A stretch of DNA of 64,000 nt from a bacterium (GCA_018822665.1 JAHJJX010000009.1:24392-88391); one strand, 5' to 3'. Shown: positions 8,807-18,173, counted from the stretch's first letter. Notes: a model not told the origin generated them from the sequence alone. A program made the numbers and translations.

Positions 8807-9499
8807 ATGTTTCATTGGTTAGAAAAACATCCGTTCTTTTTTGCGGTAGGTGTATTCTTAGTAATTTCGTTTGCGGGTTTGATTGAAATTCTTCCAAACT
8901 TTGCTCAAGCGTCTCGTCCGGTAATCGGTACTGCTCCTTACTCTACATTAGAGTTAACGGGTCGTCACGTTTATATTAAAAATAGTTGTAACGCTTGTCA
9001 CTCACAGCTAGTTCGTCCATTTAAATCAGAAACTGACCGTTACGGTCACTATTCTTTAAGTGGTGAGTATGCTTATGATCGTCCATTCCTTTGGGGTTCA
9101 AAAAGAACTGGTCCAGATTTGTGGCGTGTAGGTAACTACCGTACTACAGATTGGCATGAAAACCACATGAAAGATCCAGCTGGTGTTGTTCCGGGTTCAA
9201 TTATGCCTGCATACACTTGGATGTTCACGAATAAAGCTGATGTTGACACTGCTTATGCAGAACAGTTAACAGTTGCGCAGTTCTTTTCAGTTCCTTACAA
9301 CAAGCCAGTTCCTATGAAAGATGGGTCTGCTAAAGTTGTTAAAATGGGAAATAGTGTTGCAGAAGCAAACGCCTTAGCATTAGCTGAAGCACAAGTAATT
9401 GCGGCAGATATGAAAGATCAAAATGTTAAAGATGCAGTGGCACGTGGTGAAATACCAGAAATCGTAGCTTTAATTGCATATTTAAACAGTCTTAAATAA
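8807..9499 (+). CDS. ccoO: cbb3 oxidase subunit II, mono-haem cytochrome c
   Basis: Membrane-anchored mono-haem c subunit that passes electrons to CcoN. One N-terminal transmembrane helix (about 10-28) is followed by the haem-binding CNACHSQ at about 61-67, then a distal methionine region at PGSIMPAYTWMF. The length of 230 residues is normal for FixO/CcoO. It starts 15 bases after ccoN. Confidence 0.96.
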   Translation: MFHWLEKHPFFFAVGVFLVISFAGLIEILPNFAQASRPVIGTAPYSTLELTGRHVYIKNSCNACHSQLVRPFKSETDRYGHYSLSGEYAYDRPFLWGSKRTGPDLWRVGNYRTTDWHENHMKDPAGVVPGSIMPAYTWMFTNKADVDTAYAEQLTVAQFFSVPYNKPVPMKDGSAKVVKMGNSVAEANALALAEAQVIAADMKDQNVKDAVARGEIPEIVALIAYLNSLK

Positions 9500-9511
9500 T
9501 AAGGGTTTGTA

Positions 9512-9715
9512 GTGGGTATTGCTGAATATCAAGCTTATGGTTACTTTGGGCTTACGGCTTTTTTAGTGTTTGCACTTTATAGTTATATATATCATTTGTA
9601 TAGCACTGATAAAAAAGATGGTGGCCATGATTACGAAAATTATAGCAATATAGCACTGAATGATGATATTAGTGATGCGCCTGTATCACCAATATCAGAT
9701 GATAAAGAGAAATAG
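9512..9715 (+). CDS. ccoQ: cbb3 oxidase small subunit CcoQ
   Basis: A 67-residue single-span protein in the position normally held by CcoQ (FixQ), which stabilises the oxidase complex. The membrane helix covers about residues 9-28 and the rest is an acidic, hydrophilic tail. It uses a GTG start at 9512 preceded by AAGGG. The identification depends mainly on position between ccoO and ccoP, size and topology. Confidence 0.85.
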   Translation: MGIAEYQAYGYFGLTAFLVFALYSYIYHLYSTDKKDGGHDYENYSNIALNDDISDAPVSPISDDKEK

Positions 9716-9724
9716 GAGAGATAT

Positions 9725-10648
9725 ATGAATAAGCTTTATCTTTGGGGAATTATCATTGCCGCTCTAATGTTACTGTTCACGTACATGTCAGTAGCGGGGT
9801 CTGAGGGTGGTTTAAATGGTGATATCGTCAATATACTTGCAGTTGCAGGTGCTGTGGCGCTTGTAATTATAACAGTATTTGTTGTAATCAAGTATGTTCG
9901 TCAAATGCAAACAGATACTGCTGATGGTCAGTTAGCTGATGAGCAGTGGGACGGTATAGGTGAGTATTTAAATAATGTTCCAACGGGTTGGGCAATTATG
10001 TTTTTACTTACAATGGTTTGGGGTATGTGGTACTTTATTATAGGTTACCCTGTAAACGCATACTCACAAATAGGTGAGTATAATGAAGATACTCAAGCGC
10101 ATAATGAAAAATTTGAAACACAATATGCTTCTATTACTGGTAGTAGACTTATAGAAATGGGTGAATCTGTTTTCTTGGCTGAGTGTAAAATTTGTCACGG
10201 TATTAGTGCGGATGGTATTGATGGAAAAGCTGCAAATCTTAACAAAAGATTAGAAGCTAAGGTTGTGAAGCATGTTGTCGAAAATGGTTCAAACAATCAT
10301 TTATTAGGCACTGAAATGCCAATGCCTGATCGTAACGGTTTGTTTAACAATAATACCGGTGCTTTAATTACAGATGCTGAAATTGACGCTGTATCTGCGT
10401 ATGTTGCTAATGGTATGCGTGGAGCAGGTGCTGATGTTTTTGCTGGTGCGTGTGCTGCTTGTCATGGTGAAGATGGTAAAGGTATGGAATATGTAGCTCC
10501 GAATGTTGCTGCATTTACTACTGAACTTGTTGCAAACGTTCTTACTCACGGTAAAAAAGGTGCAATTGGACAAATGCCTAAATTTGATAGACTTAATGCT
10601 AAGCAAAAAGAAGCTGTTGGTGCTTATATCACTAGCTTAAGTAAATAA
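9725..10648 (+). CDS. ccoP: cbb3 oxidase subunit III, di-haem cytochrome c
   Basis: Di-haem c subunit that accepts electrons from soluble cytochrome c or the bc1 complex. Two N-terminal hydrophobic segments (about 4-22 and 32-56), the CcoP-type VPTGWAIMFLLTMVWG helix near 85-107, and two haem motifs, CKICHG at about 154 and CAACHG at about 243, are visible. An extra N-terminal membrane span before the conserved helix fits the longer CcoP form. A GGAG site lies 5 bases before ATG. Confidence 0.95.
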   Translation: MNKLYLWGIIIAALMLLFTYMSVAGSEGGLNGDIVNILAVAGAVALVIITVFVVIKYVRQMQTDTADGQLADEQWDGIGEYLNNVPTGWAIMFLLTMVWGMWYFIIGYPVNAYSQIGEYNEDTQAHNEKFETQYASITGSRLIEMGESVFLAECKICHGISADGIDGKAANLNKRLEAKVVKHVVENGSNNHLLGTEMPMPDRNGLFNNNTGALITDAEIDAVSAYVANGMRGAGADVFAGACAACHGEDGKGMEYVAPNVAAFTTELVANVLTHGKKGAIGQMPKFDRLNAKQKEAVGAYITSLSK

Positions 10649-10658
10649 GGAGACAGGT

Positions 10659-10868
10659 ATGAATGAAAATAGAAGTATATTTGCTCTTGATGGTATAACG
10701 GGTATGTTGATTGCAACGGTTTTGTTACTTATTATCTTAGCTGTACTTACAGTTTGGGGACTTGGAGTGCAAAACGCAAGTGCAACTAATTTTTATGACA
10801 TTAAAGATGAGCAATCAATCAAAATGTTTAGCACTGAAAATGCTAAACATGTTGTTGATGTGAAGTAA
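10659..10868 (+). CDS. DUF4006 family small membrane protein
   Basis: A 69-residue protein with one transmembrane helix at about 14-36 and a short polar tail, matching the small DUF4006 proteins found behind ccoP in Campylobacterota. Preceded by AAGGAG. Function is not established; assembly or stability of the oxidase is an inference from constant linkage. Confidence 0.8.
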   Translation: MNENRSIFALDGITGMLIATVLLLIILAVLTVWGLGVQNASATNFYDIKDEQSIKMFSTENAKHVVDVK

Positions 10869-10879
10869 AGGGATACGCA

Positions 10880-10969
10880 ATGGAAAAAATAATTTCTTGG
10901 GGCCTAGTCGTTATGGCACTTTATACACTTTACGCGGTTGTAACACCAAATCATCTTTTTGTCGGTTAG
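10880..10969 (+). CDS. 29-residue membrane microprotein in the cco operon
   Basis: ATG at 10880 opens a 29-codon frame ending in TAG at 10967-10969, with AAAGGGA 6-12 bases upstream. The product is almost entirely hydrophobic between residues 4 and 22 (ISWGLVVMALYTLYAVV) and ends NHLFVG, so it would be a single-span membrane peptide. It lies 11 bases after the DUF4006 gene and 9 before the next start, leaving little doubt that the interval is translated DNA. Function unknown; a cbb3 oxidase accessory peptide is an inference. Confidence 0.6.
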   Translation: MEKIISWGLVVMALYTLYAVVTPNHLFVG

Positions 10970-10978
10970 GAAATTTCA

Positions 10979-11683
10979 TTGAAATTTTCACGAGGGCTTG
11001 CGGCCCTCATCCTCGCAGTATTTTTTCAAACAAGTTTAGTAGCAGAATATTTATATAAAGACGAAGTGATTTCAAATCCTGATTTTACGGTAGAAGTTGA
11101 AAAACTTGGGCTTGAACTCTATGAAAAAACCGGTATATCTTTAAGGCTTATAATGCTTAGAGAATTGCCCTTAGGCAAAAGTATCGTAGAATATGAAAAA
11201 GAGTTAATGAAAAACTTTAGTGAGCCGACTATATTGCTTACTTTTTCAGAGCTTGATTCAAAAGTGGACATTTTGGCACATCCAGCTTCTTTATATGAGT
11301 ATTTTGACAAAAAACAAGTACTAAGCCCTGTAGCATCTCCAATCCAAGCATTTTTAATGGCACTCTTTTATAGTAGCAGTTTTGAAAGTTTTAAAGAAAT
11401 TGCAAGCAGCTCAGGAGGCACGATATTACCGTTATTATCTCAAAAAGCCAAAGATAACCAACAGTTAGGCAAGTACTCAGGCTCGATGTATAATGGTTAT
11501 GTTGATATAGCAGAACAAGTTGCGGCATATAAAAATGTAGTGCTGGATAACGCCGCAGGCAATGCGAATAAGAACAGCATATTTATTGTGAAGTTATTCT
11601 TCTACGGTTTTATAATGTATGGTATATTTCTGTATATAAAAAGAAGATTATATATCAGAAGGCAAAAAAATGAAAAAGAGTAG
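10979..11683 (+). CDS. Periplasmic TPM-like protein with C-terminal anchor
   Basis: A 234-residue protein with an N-terminal signal sequence (KFSRGLAALILAVFFQTSLVA), a periplasmic domain of about 160 residues and a C-terminal membrane helix near 203-222 followed by a strongly basic tail. The domain pattern LELYEKTGISLRLIMLREL and EPTILLTFSELDSKVDILA resembles TPM-fold domains. The start is TTG at 10979. It overlaps the following FixH-like gene by 14 bases, so it belongs to the oxidase operon. The role is unknown; oxidase biogenesis is inferred from position. Confidence 0.6.
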   Translation: MKFSRGLAALILAVFFQTSLVAEYLYKDEVISNPDFTVEVEKLGLELYEKTGISLRLIMLRELPLGKSIVEYEKELMKNFSEPTILLTFSELDSKVDILAHPASLYEYFDKKQVLSPVASPIQAFLMALFYSSSFESFKEIASSSGGTILPLLSQKAKDNQQLGKYSGSMYNGYVDIAEQVAAYKNVVLDNAAGNANKNSIFIVKLFFYGFIMYGIFLYIKRRLYIRRQKNEKE

Positions 11684-12176
11684 CGGAAGAATTTGGCCAT
11701 ACGCAATAGGTGCTTCAATTGTGTTAGTTTTTGGTGCATGTGTAGCTACAATAATTGTGGCAAATACATTGCCGGTTGAACCAAGTGATACGTATATGAT
11801 GAATTATCATGATGCTGATGCTCAGGCAAATGAATTGATAGAGTCGAAGATAGCTTTTGATAAGAACTATAAAATATCCTATATCACGGATGGTTTAAGC
11901 AGAGAAAAGAGTGTCATAAAATATAAAGTAACGGATAGCGGCTCAAACACTGTGAATAATGCTCAAATAAAGGTTGTGATTACCAGACCTAACAATCATA
12001 AATATGATAAAGAATTAGTGAATCCAACAATACAAGACGGAATCTATACATTTGAGAGCGTAACACTTCCAATAGATGGCAGATGGGATGTTATGGCTAA
12101 AGTAAATATTGGCGAATTTAATAGATTTTACAATGTGAAGGCCGATACCAGAGCTAAAGAGGCGTTTGAATATTGA
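11670..12176 (+). CDS. FixH-like membrane protein
   Basis: A 168-residue protein with a basic N-terminus, one transmembrane helix at about 10-31, and a periplasmic beta-rich domain (about 75-160) resembling the FixH/YtkA family. FixH-type proteins work in copper delivery or assembly of cbb3 oxidases. Its place at the end of the cco cluster, overlapping the upstream gene, supports this. It ends only six bases before addB, which may therefore be read from the same transcript. Confidence 0.7.
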   Translation: MKKSSGRIWPYAIGASIVLVFGACVATIIVANTLPVEPSDTYMMNYHDADAQANELIESKIAFDKNYKISYITDGLSREKSVIKYKVTDSGSNTVNNAQIKVVITRPNNHKYDKELVNPTIQDGIYTFESVTLPIDGRWDVMAKVNIGEFNRFYNVKADTRAKEAFEY

Positions 12177-12182
12177 TTCATC

Positions 12183-14528
12183 ATGAATGAAACAACTATA
12201 GTCCTCCCCTCCGCTCGTGCAATCAGACACGAGCAATTAAAACTCAGCTCTTCAACTCTTTTCTTACCAAACTATATCACGATGTCGGAGTTTGTCAGCA
12301 AGCTTTGTGTCGTCAAAGATTTTTCATACGCAGATGACGATACCAGAGTCCTTTTACTTCTTGAAGCATCTCATTTTAACTCCTTTGCAAAACTGCAAAT
12401 AGAGAGAAACTTTTTCACATTTACAAAAAATTCAACGTATATTTTTAAATTTTTTGAAGAATTAAGCGCTGAGATGTATGACATTGAGAAGCTCGATACC
12501 TCTGATATTTATGCAGAATATGAAGAACATATCATTATATTAAAAGAGCTCTATAAAAGATACGAACAAATCTGCTCTGAAAGAAAACTGCTAGATAAAA
12601 TATTTTTACCAAAGCTTTATACATTCAATTTCAATTATGTCAAAAGACTCAAAAAGATTTGTATTCAGGTTGACGGACATCTCACAAATTTTGAACTCGA
12701 ACTATTGGAAAAATGCTGCATGGAAGCAGATGTAACTTTGATATTTAATACCACGAAGTTCAATACTAAAATGCAAAATAAACTTCTCAATTTAGGAATA
12801 GAATTAGAAAAAAATTATCAATATGAAATATCTTTAAATGATAAAAATGTAATTGATAAAAAAAAGATAATTCAACAGCAAAATATCGTTTGCGAACCTT
12901 TTAGCGAGCCGATTTTGCAGGCTGCATTTATAAAAGCAAAAGTTTATGAATACGTAAAAAAAGGGTACAACCCTGAAAAGATAGCTGTTGTTTTGCCTGA
13001 TGAAAATAGGGCTGAAGTGTTGAAAATTTTTGACGATAAGGCAAATTTCAACTTTGCAATGGGTGAACCGTTTGTCAATACGAAGTCCTATGAAAAACTT
13101 TATTCCACATGCCAGACTATTGAGCAAGACAGTAAAGAAAACAACAGCAGGTTGCTGCGAGTCGGAGATGATTTATATCACTTTCTTTTTTCAATTTATT
13201 ATAAAACTATTGAAGAGGCAGATGTTGTAAATTTTTTGAAAATATACAAAGAGACCCTTTTAAATAAGGCAGAGATTAAAATATTTGATGAAGAGATTTA
13301 CAATTTTAAAAATATTTTACCCTATATGAAAGAGATGTCTGTAAAATCGCTTTTAGCCTTGTTCATGCAAAGATTGGCTGCAAGAACGATTGATGATGTT
13401 CGAGGAGGAAAAATAACGGTTATGGGCGTACTAGAAACGCGTTCAATGGAATTTGACGCTGTTATCATCGTTGACTTTAATGATTCCAATGTTCCAAAGA
13501 GAAGTGATAAAGACATGTTTTTAAATACGCAAATAAGAGAAATCGCTTCTTTACCGACAATGAATGACAGAGAAAATTTACAAAAACATTACTACGAGAT
13601 GCTTATCAACAAAAGCAAAGAGGTAGCTATCTCTTTTGTAAAGTCCAATCAAAGCAGCGCCTCAAGATTTTTAAAACAGCTAAATATCAAAGAAAAGAGT
13701 CTTCATTGGGAATTGGATTATGCAGCGATTCTTTTTGAGAGAAAAAAGCATACTTTCTTGAACGAAAAAGAGATAATTTTAGATTACAGTTTTAAAGATA
13801 AAAAATTATCTGCAACAAAGTTAAAAACTTTTTTAATATGCAAAAGAAAATATTATTACAAATATATCCAACAGATAAATTCGCATGAAATACCAAAAGA
13901 GATGCCGCAGGAGTGGGAAATCGGAATCGATGTACACACCGCTCTCAAAGAGCTTTATACTAAAAAGAACAGTTATAGAGAGAGAATGGAATTAAAAAAA
14001 GACCTGCATTATGAACTTGACATGGCATGTGGAAACAGCGAACTTGAGAAGTATCTTATCAGCATGCAAAAGAGAAGAATGGATATTTTTTGTGAAGAAG
14101 AGATACAAAGGTTTAAAGACGGCTGGCATGTGGAAGTATGCGAAAAAAATCTCAATTGTGAATTCGCGGGTATTACGCTTACGGGCATTATTGACAGAGT
14201 AGATAAAAGAGGGGATGAAATATTTGTGTTAGACTATAAGACAGGTAATTATCCGATATACACGGCAAAAAATTTTACACAAGCGACGGACTTTCAATTA
14301 GAGTTTTATTACTTATTGGCGCAAAGCTTGGGCAAAGTCACGGCATGCGGATATTACGATTTAAAAGAATCTAAAATAGTCCATGAAGCATTTCTGCAAG
14401 AGAAACTTGCAGTTTTAGAATCCAACATAAAAGATTTACTTCTAAATGACGAATTTGATTTTAAGAAATGTGAAGATGTGAAAAACTGCCTGTTTTGCGA
14501 GTATAAAATTATTTGTGGCAGGGAATAG
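12183..14528 (+). CDS. addB: AddB-type helicase-nuclease subunit
   Basis: Partner of AddA in the AddAB helicase-nuclease, which processes double-strand DNA ends for RecA loading. The 781-residue protein has a diverged helicase-like N-terminal half with no Walker A motif, and a C-terminal PD-(D/E)XK nuclease: SATKLKTFLICKRKYYYKY, GIDVHTALKELY, GIIDRVD and FVLDYKTG, then QLEFYYLLAQSL. A cysteine in CKRKYYYKY and three in NCLFCEYKIIC at the extreme C-terminus fit the AddB iron-sulphur staple. It is shorter than Bacillus AddB, as in other Campylobacterota. Its usual neighbour addA starts only at 19073, after a 4.5 kb insertion. Three copies of TCCACATGCC lie inside it. Confidence 0.88.
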   Translation: MNETTIVLPSARAIRHEQLKLSSSTLFLPNYITMSEFVSKLCVVKDFSYADDDTRVLLLLEASHFNSFAKLQIERNFFTFTKNSTYIFKFFEELSAEMYDIEKLDTSDIYAEYEEHIIILKELYKRYEQICSERKLLDKIFLPKLYTFNFNYVKRLKKICIQVDGHLTNFELELLEKCCMEADVTLIFNTTKFNTKMQNKLLNLGIELEKNYQYEISLNDKNVIDKKKIIQQQNIVCEPFSEPILQAAFIKAKVYEYVKKGYNPEKIAVVLPDENRAEVLKIFDDKANFNFAMGEPFVNTKSYEKLYSTCQTIEQDSKENNSRLLRVGDDLYHFLFSIYYKTIEEADVVNFLKIYKETLLNKAEIKIFDEEIYNFKNILPYMKEMSVKSLLALFMQRLAARTIDDVRGGKITVMGVLETRSMEFDAVIIVDFNDSNVPKRSDKDMFLNTQIREIASLPTMNDRENLQKHYYEMLINKSKEVAISFVKSNQSSASRFLKQLNIKEKSLHWELDYAAILFERKKHTFLNEKEIILDYSFKDKKLSATKLKTFLICKRKYYYKYIQQINSHEIPKEMPQEWEIGIDVHTALKELYTKKNSYRERMELKKDLHYELDMACGNSELEKYLISMQKRRMDIFCEEEIQRFKDGWHVEVCEKNLNCEFAGITLTGIIDRVDKRGDEIFVLDYKTGNYPIYTAKNFTQATDFQLEFYYLLAQSLGKVTACGYYDLKESKIVHEAFLQEKLAVLESNIKDLLLNDEFDFKKCEDVKNCLFCEYKIICGRE
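13104..14134. repeat. Three copies of the TCCACATGCC word in addB
   Basis: Exact nine-base cores CCACATGCC or GGCATGTGG lie at 13105-13113 (plus), 14024-14032 (minus) and 14125-14133 (minus), each with the invariant T next to the CC end. They encode STC, ACG and WHV in the AddB frame, so the word is present in different codon phases and is not explained by one peptide motif. Confidence 0.85.
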
Positions 14529-14658
14529 AAAATTAATATTTCAATACATAGTAAAAAATATGCTACAAATATTTTAATCAATTGAAAAGAATAGGTTATT
14601 GCAAATTCTTTCATATTTAAATAAGTCTATTATAATGGACTTATATAAATATTTATAG

Positions 14659-14664
14659 TATAAT
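14659..14664 (+). promoter_or_regulatory. Probable -10 box of the AAA ATPase gene
   Basis: TATAAT occurs 28 bp before the chosen ATG in the 14529-14691 gap after addB. The gap is extremely AT-rich and otherwise empty. This separate promoter suggests that the accessory block is expressed independently of addB. Confidence 0.45.
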
Positions 14665-14691
14665 ACAAAAAACCAATTAAGGTTGTGTTGC

Positions 14692-15897
14692 ATGCTAAAA
14701 CTTCTTGAAAATGCAAAAAGACTCTCTGCTCTAAAAGCAAATCAGAAACTCCCAAATTATAAAAGGTATATTTTTGATTCTCTTTATAGTTCACCGGCGA
14801 AAATAACGGCTATTTACGGAAGCAGAGGCATTGGTAAAACAACAACTCTGATGCAGTTGTTGCAAAGTTCAGATTTACTAAGCAGTTCTAAACTATACAT
14901 CTCATGTGACCATGCGATGTTTCAAGATGTGTCATTGTTCGATTTTGTAGATGAGTTCAGCAAGAGAGGCGGCGAGCTTATTTGTATAGACGAAGTGCAT
15001 GAGGCTTCTAATTTTGAAAAAGAGTTAAAGTCAATCTATGATTTTTTAGATATCAAAGTCTATTTTACAGGCTCTTCTGCCCTGCATCTTACAAATCCTG
15101 ATTTTGCAAGAAGATACTCTATGTACCATCTTTATCCGCTTAGCCTCAAAGAGTATCTTGAACTTACTCATAATATTTTATTAAAAGCATACACCCTTGA
15201 AGAGATATTGAAAAATCATGAAAACATAGCAAATGAAGTAATAGCATCTTTGCCAAACAAAAAAATACTGAAGTTTTATGATGAGTTTTTAAAAGTCGGA
15301 ACTTACCCGTTTTATTTTGAAGACAAGAGCAAATATATTGATAGAATCATAGAGACAATCAATACTATTTTACACACTGATTTAAGCAAAATATTTTCAA
15401 TTCAACCAGATAAAGTAGACACTTTAAAAAAACTTTTGCTCACCATTTGTGTATCTAAACCGCTTGAGTTCAGTATAGACAAATTAGCCGCAACAGTCGG
15501 CATCACAAAAACCACACTTTACAAGTACATGGGCTATCTCGACGATGCTGAACTTATCAAGCAAATAACACATGAAGGCAAAAGATTTGCAGCGATACGA
15601 AAATCTGACAAACTTTACCTTGCAAACACAAATCTTTTTGAAGCACTGTGTGTAAATCAAGATATTGGAACCCTTAGAGAAACATATTTTGTAAGCCATG
15701 TATCAACTAAACATAAACTACACTATGTGGATAAGGGTGATTTTCTGATTGATGAAAAATACACAGTTGAAATAGGCGGAAAAAACAAAGGGTTTGAACA
15801 AATAAAAGATATCCCAAACTCTTATATAGTAGCGGATGATATTGAAGTGGGATTTGGTAATAAGATACCGCTCTGGCTGTTTGGATTTTTGTATTAG
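14692..15897 (+). CDS. AAA_14/DUF4143-type ATPase
   Basis: A 401-residue ATPase with Walker A YGSRGIGKTTTL at about 42-53 in this frame, and Walker B LICIDEVH at about 96-103. It has the C-terminal winged-helix and DUF4143-like region typical of this family, with YKYMGYLDDAELIK and VEIGGKNKGFEQIK near the end. Such proteins are common, mobile and of unclear function; many are found near toxin and defence genes. I start at the ATG at 14692 with AAGG nine bases upstream, rather than TTG at 14683. It is the first gene inserted between addB and addA. Confidence 0.75.
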   Translation: MLKLLENAKRLSALKANQKLPNYKRYIFDSLYSSPAKITAIYGSRGIGKTTTLMQLLQSSDLLSSSKLYISCDHAMFQDVSLFDFVDEFSKRGGELICIDEVHEASNFEKELKSIYDFLDIKVYFTGSSALHLTNPDFARRYSMYHLYPLSLKEYLELTHNILLKAYTLEEILKNHENIANEVIASLPNKKILKFYDEFLKVGTYPFYFEDKSKYIDRIIETINTILHTDLSKIFSIQPDKVDTLKKLLLTICVSKPLEFSIDKLAATVGITKTTLYKYMGYLDDAELIKQITHEGKRFAAIRKSDKLYLANTNLFEALCVNQDIGTLRETYFVSHVSTKHKLHYVDKGDFLIDEKYTVEIGGKNKGFEQIKDIPNSYIVADDIEVGFGNKIPLWLFGFLY

Positions 15898-15899
15898 TC

Positions 15900-16064
15900 A
15901 TGATAAATATCCTATACGAATATAGCCAAATCAGAGATGAAGATTTAAAGCAATATATTTTCGATACTCCGAAACTTCACAAATATTTCAAAGAAGATTG
16001 GGGTGTTTTTGTGATTTTAGTAAAGATACGGCAAAATGAAATATTTTTGTGGGCTTGGTATTAG
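15900..16064 (+). pseudogene. 54-codon gene remnant
   Basis: A short open frame beginning MINILYEYSQIRDEDLKQYI and ending FLWAWY starts three bases after the ATPase stop. It has no recognisable domain and looks like the start of a larger gene cut short. The following 65 bases up to the next gene are AT-rich without a recognised feature. Confidence 0.35.
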
Positions 16065-16128
16065 ATTGTGTTATTATTTTGCAACAAAAAGAATGAATTA
16101 TTAATTAAACAGAGATTGAAGGATTAAA

Positions 16129-17826
16129 ATGAAAGCAAGTGAAATCAGATTTGAAGAGTTTTTGTCACAGCCTAAAACAAGTTTTTTAATACCTGTTTAT
16201 CAAAGAAATTATGATTGGCAAGAAGAGCAATGCAGGGAGTTTTTAAAAGATATTGAGTTATTGGCTTCACGAGAGCGAGATTCTCATTTTATGGGTTCTA
16301 GTGTTTACATAAAAGGCGATGACATAGAAGCCTTAGAATCTGGCTTAAAAGAGTATATTGTTATAGATGGACAACAAAGAATTACAACTAGTATTTTATT
16401 TCTAAAAGCAATATATGATTTAAGTGATGATGAATTTGATAAAAAAGAAATTTTCCAACATTATCTAATTAATGAGATAAGAGGTGGCAATAAGCTTAAA
16501 TTAAAACCAATCAAAGATGATAATGACATTTTCGAAAAGTTACTAAGAAATATTGATATTAATGCAGATAATTATTCAAAAATATATTTAAATTATCAAT
16601 TTTTTAAACATCACTTGTCAGTATCAAATATAAAGATAGATAAATATTTTAAAGCATTTAAGCAACTGTGGATTGTTTATATTGAACTTGATAGAACAAA
16701 AGATGACCCACAACTTATATTTGAAAGTATTAATTCAACTGGTCTGAGCCTTAGCGAAGCCGATTTGATTAGAAACTTCATCTTAATGGATAAAAAACAC
16801 GATGTACAGAACTATTTATTTGAAGAGTATTGGTCACGAATAGAAAAGTTACTTTTAAGTGAAAATATATCTGCATTTATTAGAGACTATTTAACTATGA
16901 AAGAGGGTGTTATTCCAAATCAAAACAGAGTTTATAGTGCGTTTAAAGCCTTTGTATTTAAATCTAAAATCCAAACAGAAGCATTGTTGGAAGATTTACT
17001 TTACTTTGCAAAAATCTATTCTAAATTTATATTTTTGGATTTTGAAAACAAAGAGATTGAAAAATTACTAAAAGAACTTAAAGAGTTAAAAGTTACGGTT
17101 GTTTATCCATATCTTTTAAATCTCTTTTGTGATTATGAGAAAAATGTAATTTCAATAGATATTTTAAAAAAAACACTTAAACTGATAAGAAGTTATATTT
17201 TTAGAAGATTAGTCTGTGAATACAATACAAATGCACTCAATAAGGTATTTATGTCCTTACACAAAGAATTGATAAGCATAAAAGATTATGAACAAAATTA
17301 TTTTGAATGCTTGTTGAGTGTGCTCAGCAACAAAAGAGGGACAGCAATGTTTCCAAGAGATGATGAATTTAAGGAATATTTTACAACAAAAGATATTTAT
17401 AAATTTAAGAATAAAAACTATTTATTATACACACTTGAAAGTTTTGATAACAAAGAACTTGTAACATTTAAGGAGTTGACAATTGAGCATATAATGCCTC
17501 AAACATTAACGCCAAAATGGAATATTGAATTAGGGGATAAATGCACGCAAGTGCATGAAAAATATCTCAATAATATTGGTAATTTAACTTTAAGCGGTTA
17601 CAACTCTGAGCTATCAAATAAAAGTTTTTTTGATAAAAAAGATATTTTGAAAACTAGCGGAATAAAACTCAATAGATATTTTGAAAATCTTCAATCATGG
17701 AATAAAGAAGAGATAGAAAAAAGAGCATTAAACCTCTTTCAAAAAATTGCTTTAAATATTTGGGATTTTCCTGATATTGAAGAGTCGGTTTATATCAAAC
17801 TCAAAAACAGGACTATTTTACTTTAG
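16129..17826 (+). CDS. GmrSD-type (DUF262-DUF1524) type IV restriction protein, C-terminus frameshifted
   Basis: A single-chain homologue of GmrS-GmrD, which restricts modified phage DNA. The N-terminal DUF262 ParB-like nucleotidase domain has IPVYQRNYDW at about 21-30 and VIDGQQRITT at about 78-87. The C-terminal DUF1524 HNH nuclease shows TIEHIMPQTL near 450 and NNIGNLTLSGYNSELSN near 490, with the expected histidine and asparagines. It stops after 565 residues, while the sequence of a further domain continues in the -1 frame to 18173. The protein may thus lack its tail or be decayed. Low G+C and its place between addB and addA fit horizontal gain. No uptake-like word occurs in it. Confidence 0.82.
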   Translation: MKASEIRFEEFLSQPKTSFLIPVYQRNYDWQEEQCREFLKDIELLASRERDSHFMGSSVYIKGDDIEALESGLKEYIVIDGQQRITTSILFLKAIYDLSDDEFDKKEIFQHYLINEIRGGNKLKLKPIKDDNDIFEKLLRNIDINADNYSKIYLNYQFFKHHLSVSNIKIDKYFKAFKQLWIVYIELDRTKDDPQLIFESINSTGLSLSEADLIRNFILMDKKHDVQNYLFEEYWSRIEKLLLSENISAFIRDYLTMKEGVIPNQNRVYSAFKAFVFKSKIQTEALLEDLLYFAKIYSKFIFLDFENKEIEKLLKELKELKVTVVYPYLLNLFCDYEKNVISIDILKKTLKLIRSYIFRRLVCEYNTNALNKVFMSLHKELISIKDYEQNYFECLLSVLSNKRGTAMFPRDDEFKEYFTTKDIYKFKNKNYLLYTLESFDNKELVTFKELTIEHIMPQTLTPKWNIELGDKCTQVHEKYLNNIGNLTLSGYNSELSNKSFFDKKDILKTSGIKLNRYFENLQSWNKEEIEKRALNLFQKIALNIWDFPDIEESVYIKLKNRTILL

Positions 17827-18173
17827 ATGATAATTTTGATGCAACCGGCAGTAAAATAAAAAAATTAAGCGTTTTAAACAATATCGCAGTTACAAGTAGT
17901 TGGATAAATTGTTTTGTAGAGTTTTCAAAAATTTTATATAACTTTGATGAAGCTATGTTTAAAAGTTTTATTTCAGATGATGATTTTCAAGGAAGAGTGC
18001 AAAGAATAATAACCGACAATCCAGAGTTGTGTAGAAAGCCTATTCAATTTTATGAACATGTAGAGATATATTTAGAAAGTAATCTAAGTGCAAATGGAAT
18101 CTTAAATTATTTAAAATTAATAGCAGAAAAATATGAGCTAGAAGGCGATGATGTTATTTTCTATATTAGCTAA
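17786..18173 (+). pseudogene. Frameshifted C-terminal domain of the GmrSD-type gene
   Basis: Downstream of the DUF262/DUF1524 stop, the -1 frame is open through QDYFTLDDNFDATGSKIKKL, then SSWINCFVEFSKILYNFDE, and then a 72-codon ORF with an ATG at 17955. It ends in YEHVEIYLESNLSANGILNYL and KYELEGDDVIFYIS, the sort of tail found after the HNH domain in many DUF262 proteins. A one-base loss near the A5 run at about 17803-17807 would explain the break. A separately translated small protein from 17955 is possible but less likely. Confidence 0.6.

Noticed and set aside
17800..17830. Programmed -1 frameshifting at CAAAAAC in the GmrSD-type gene
   Set aside because: The site is C AAA AAC, not a canonical A AAA AAC/AAG slippery heptamer, and I see no strong downstream stem. 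A plain one-base deletion is simpler.
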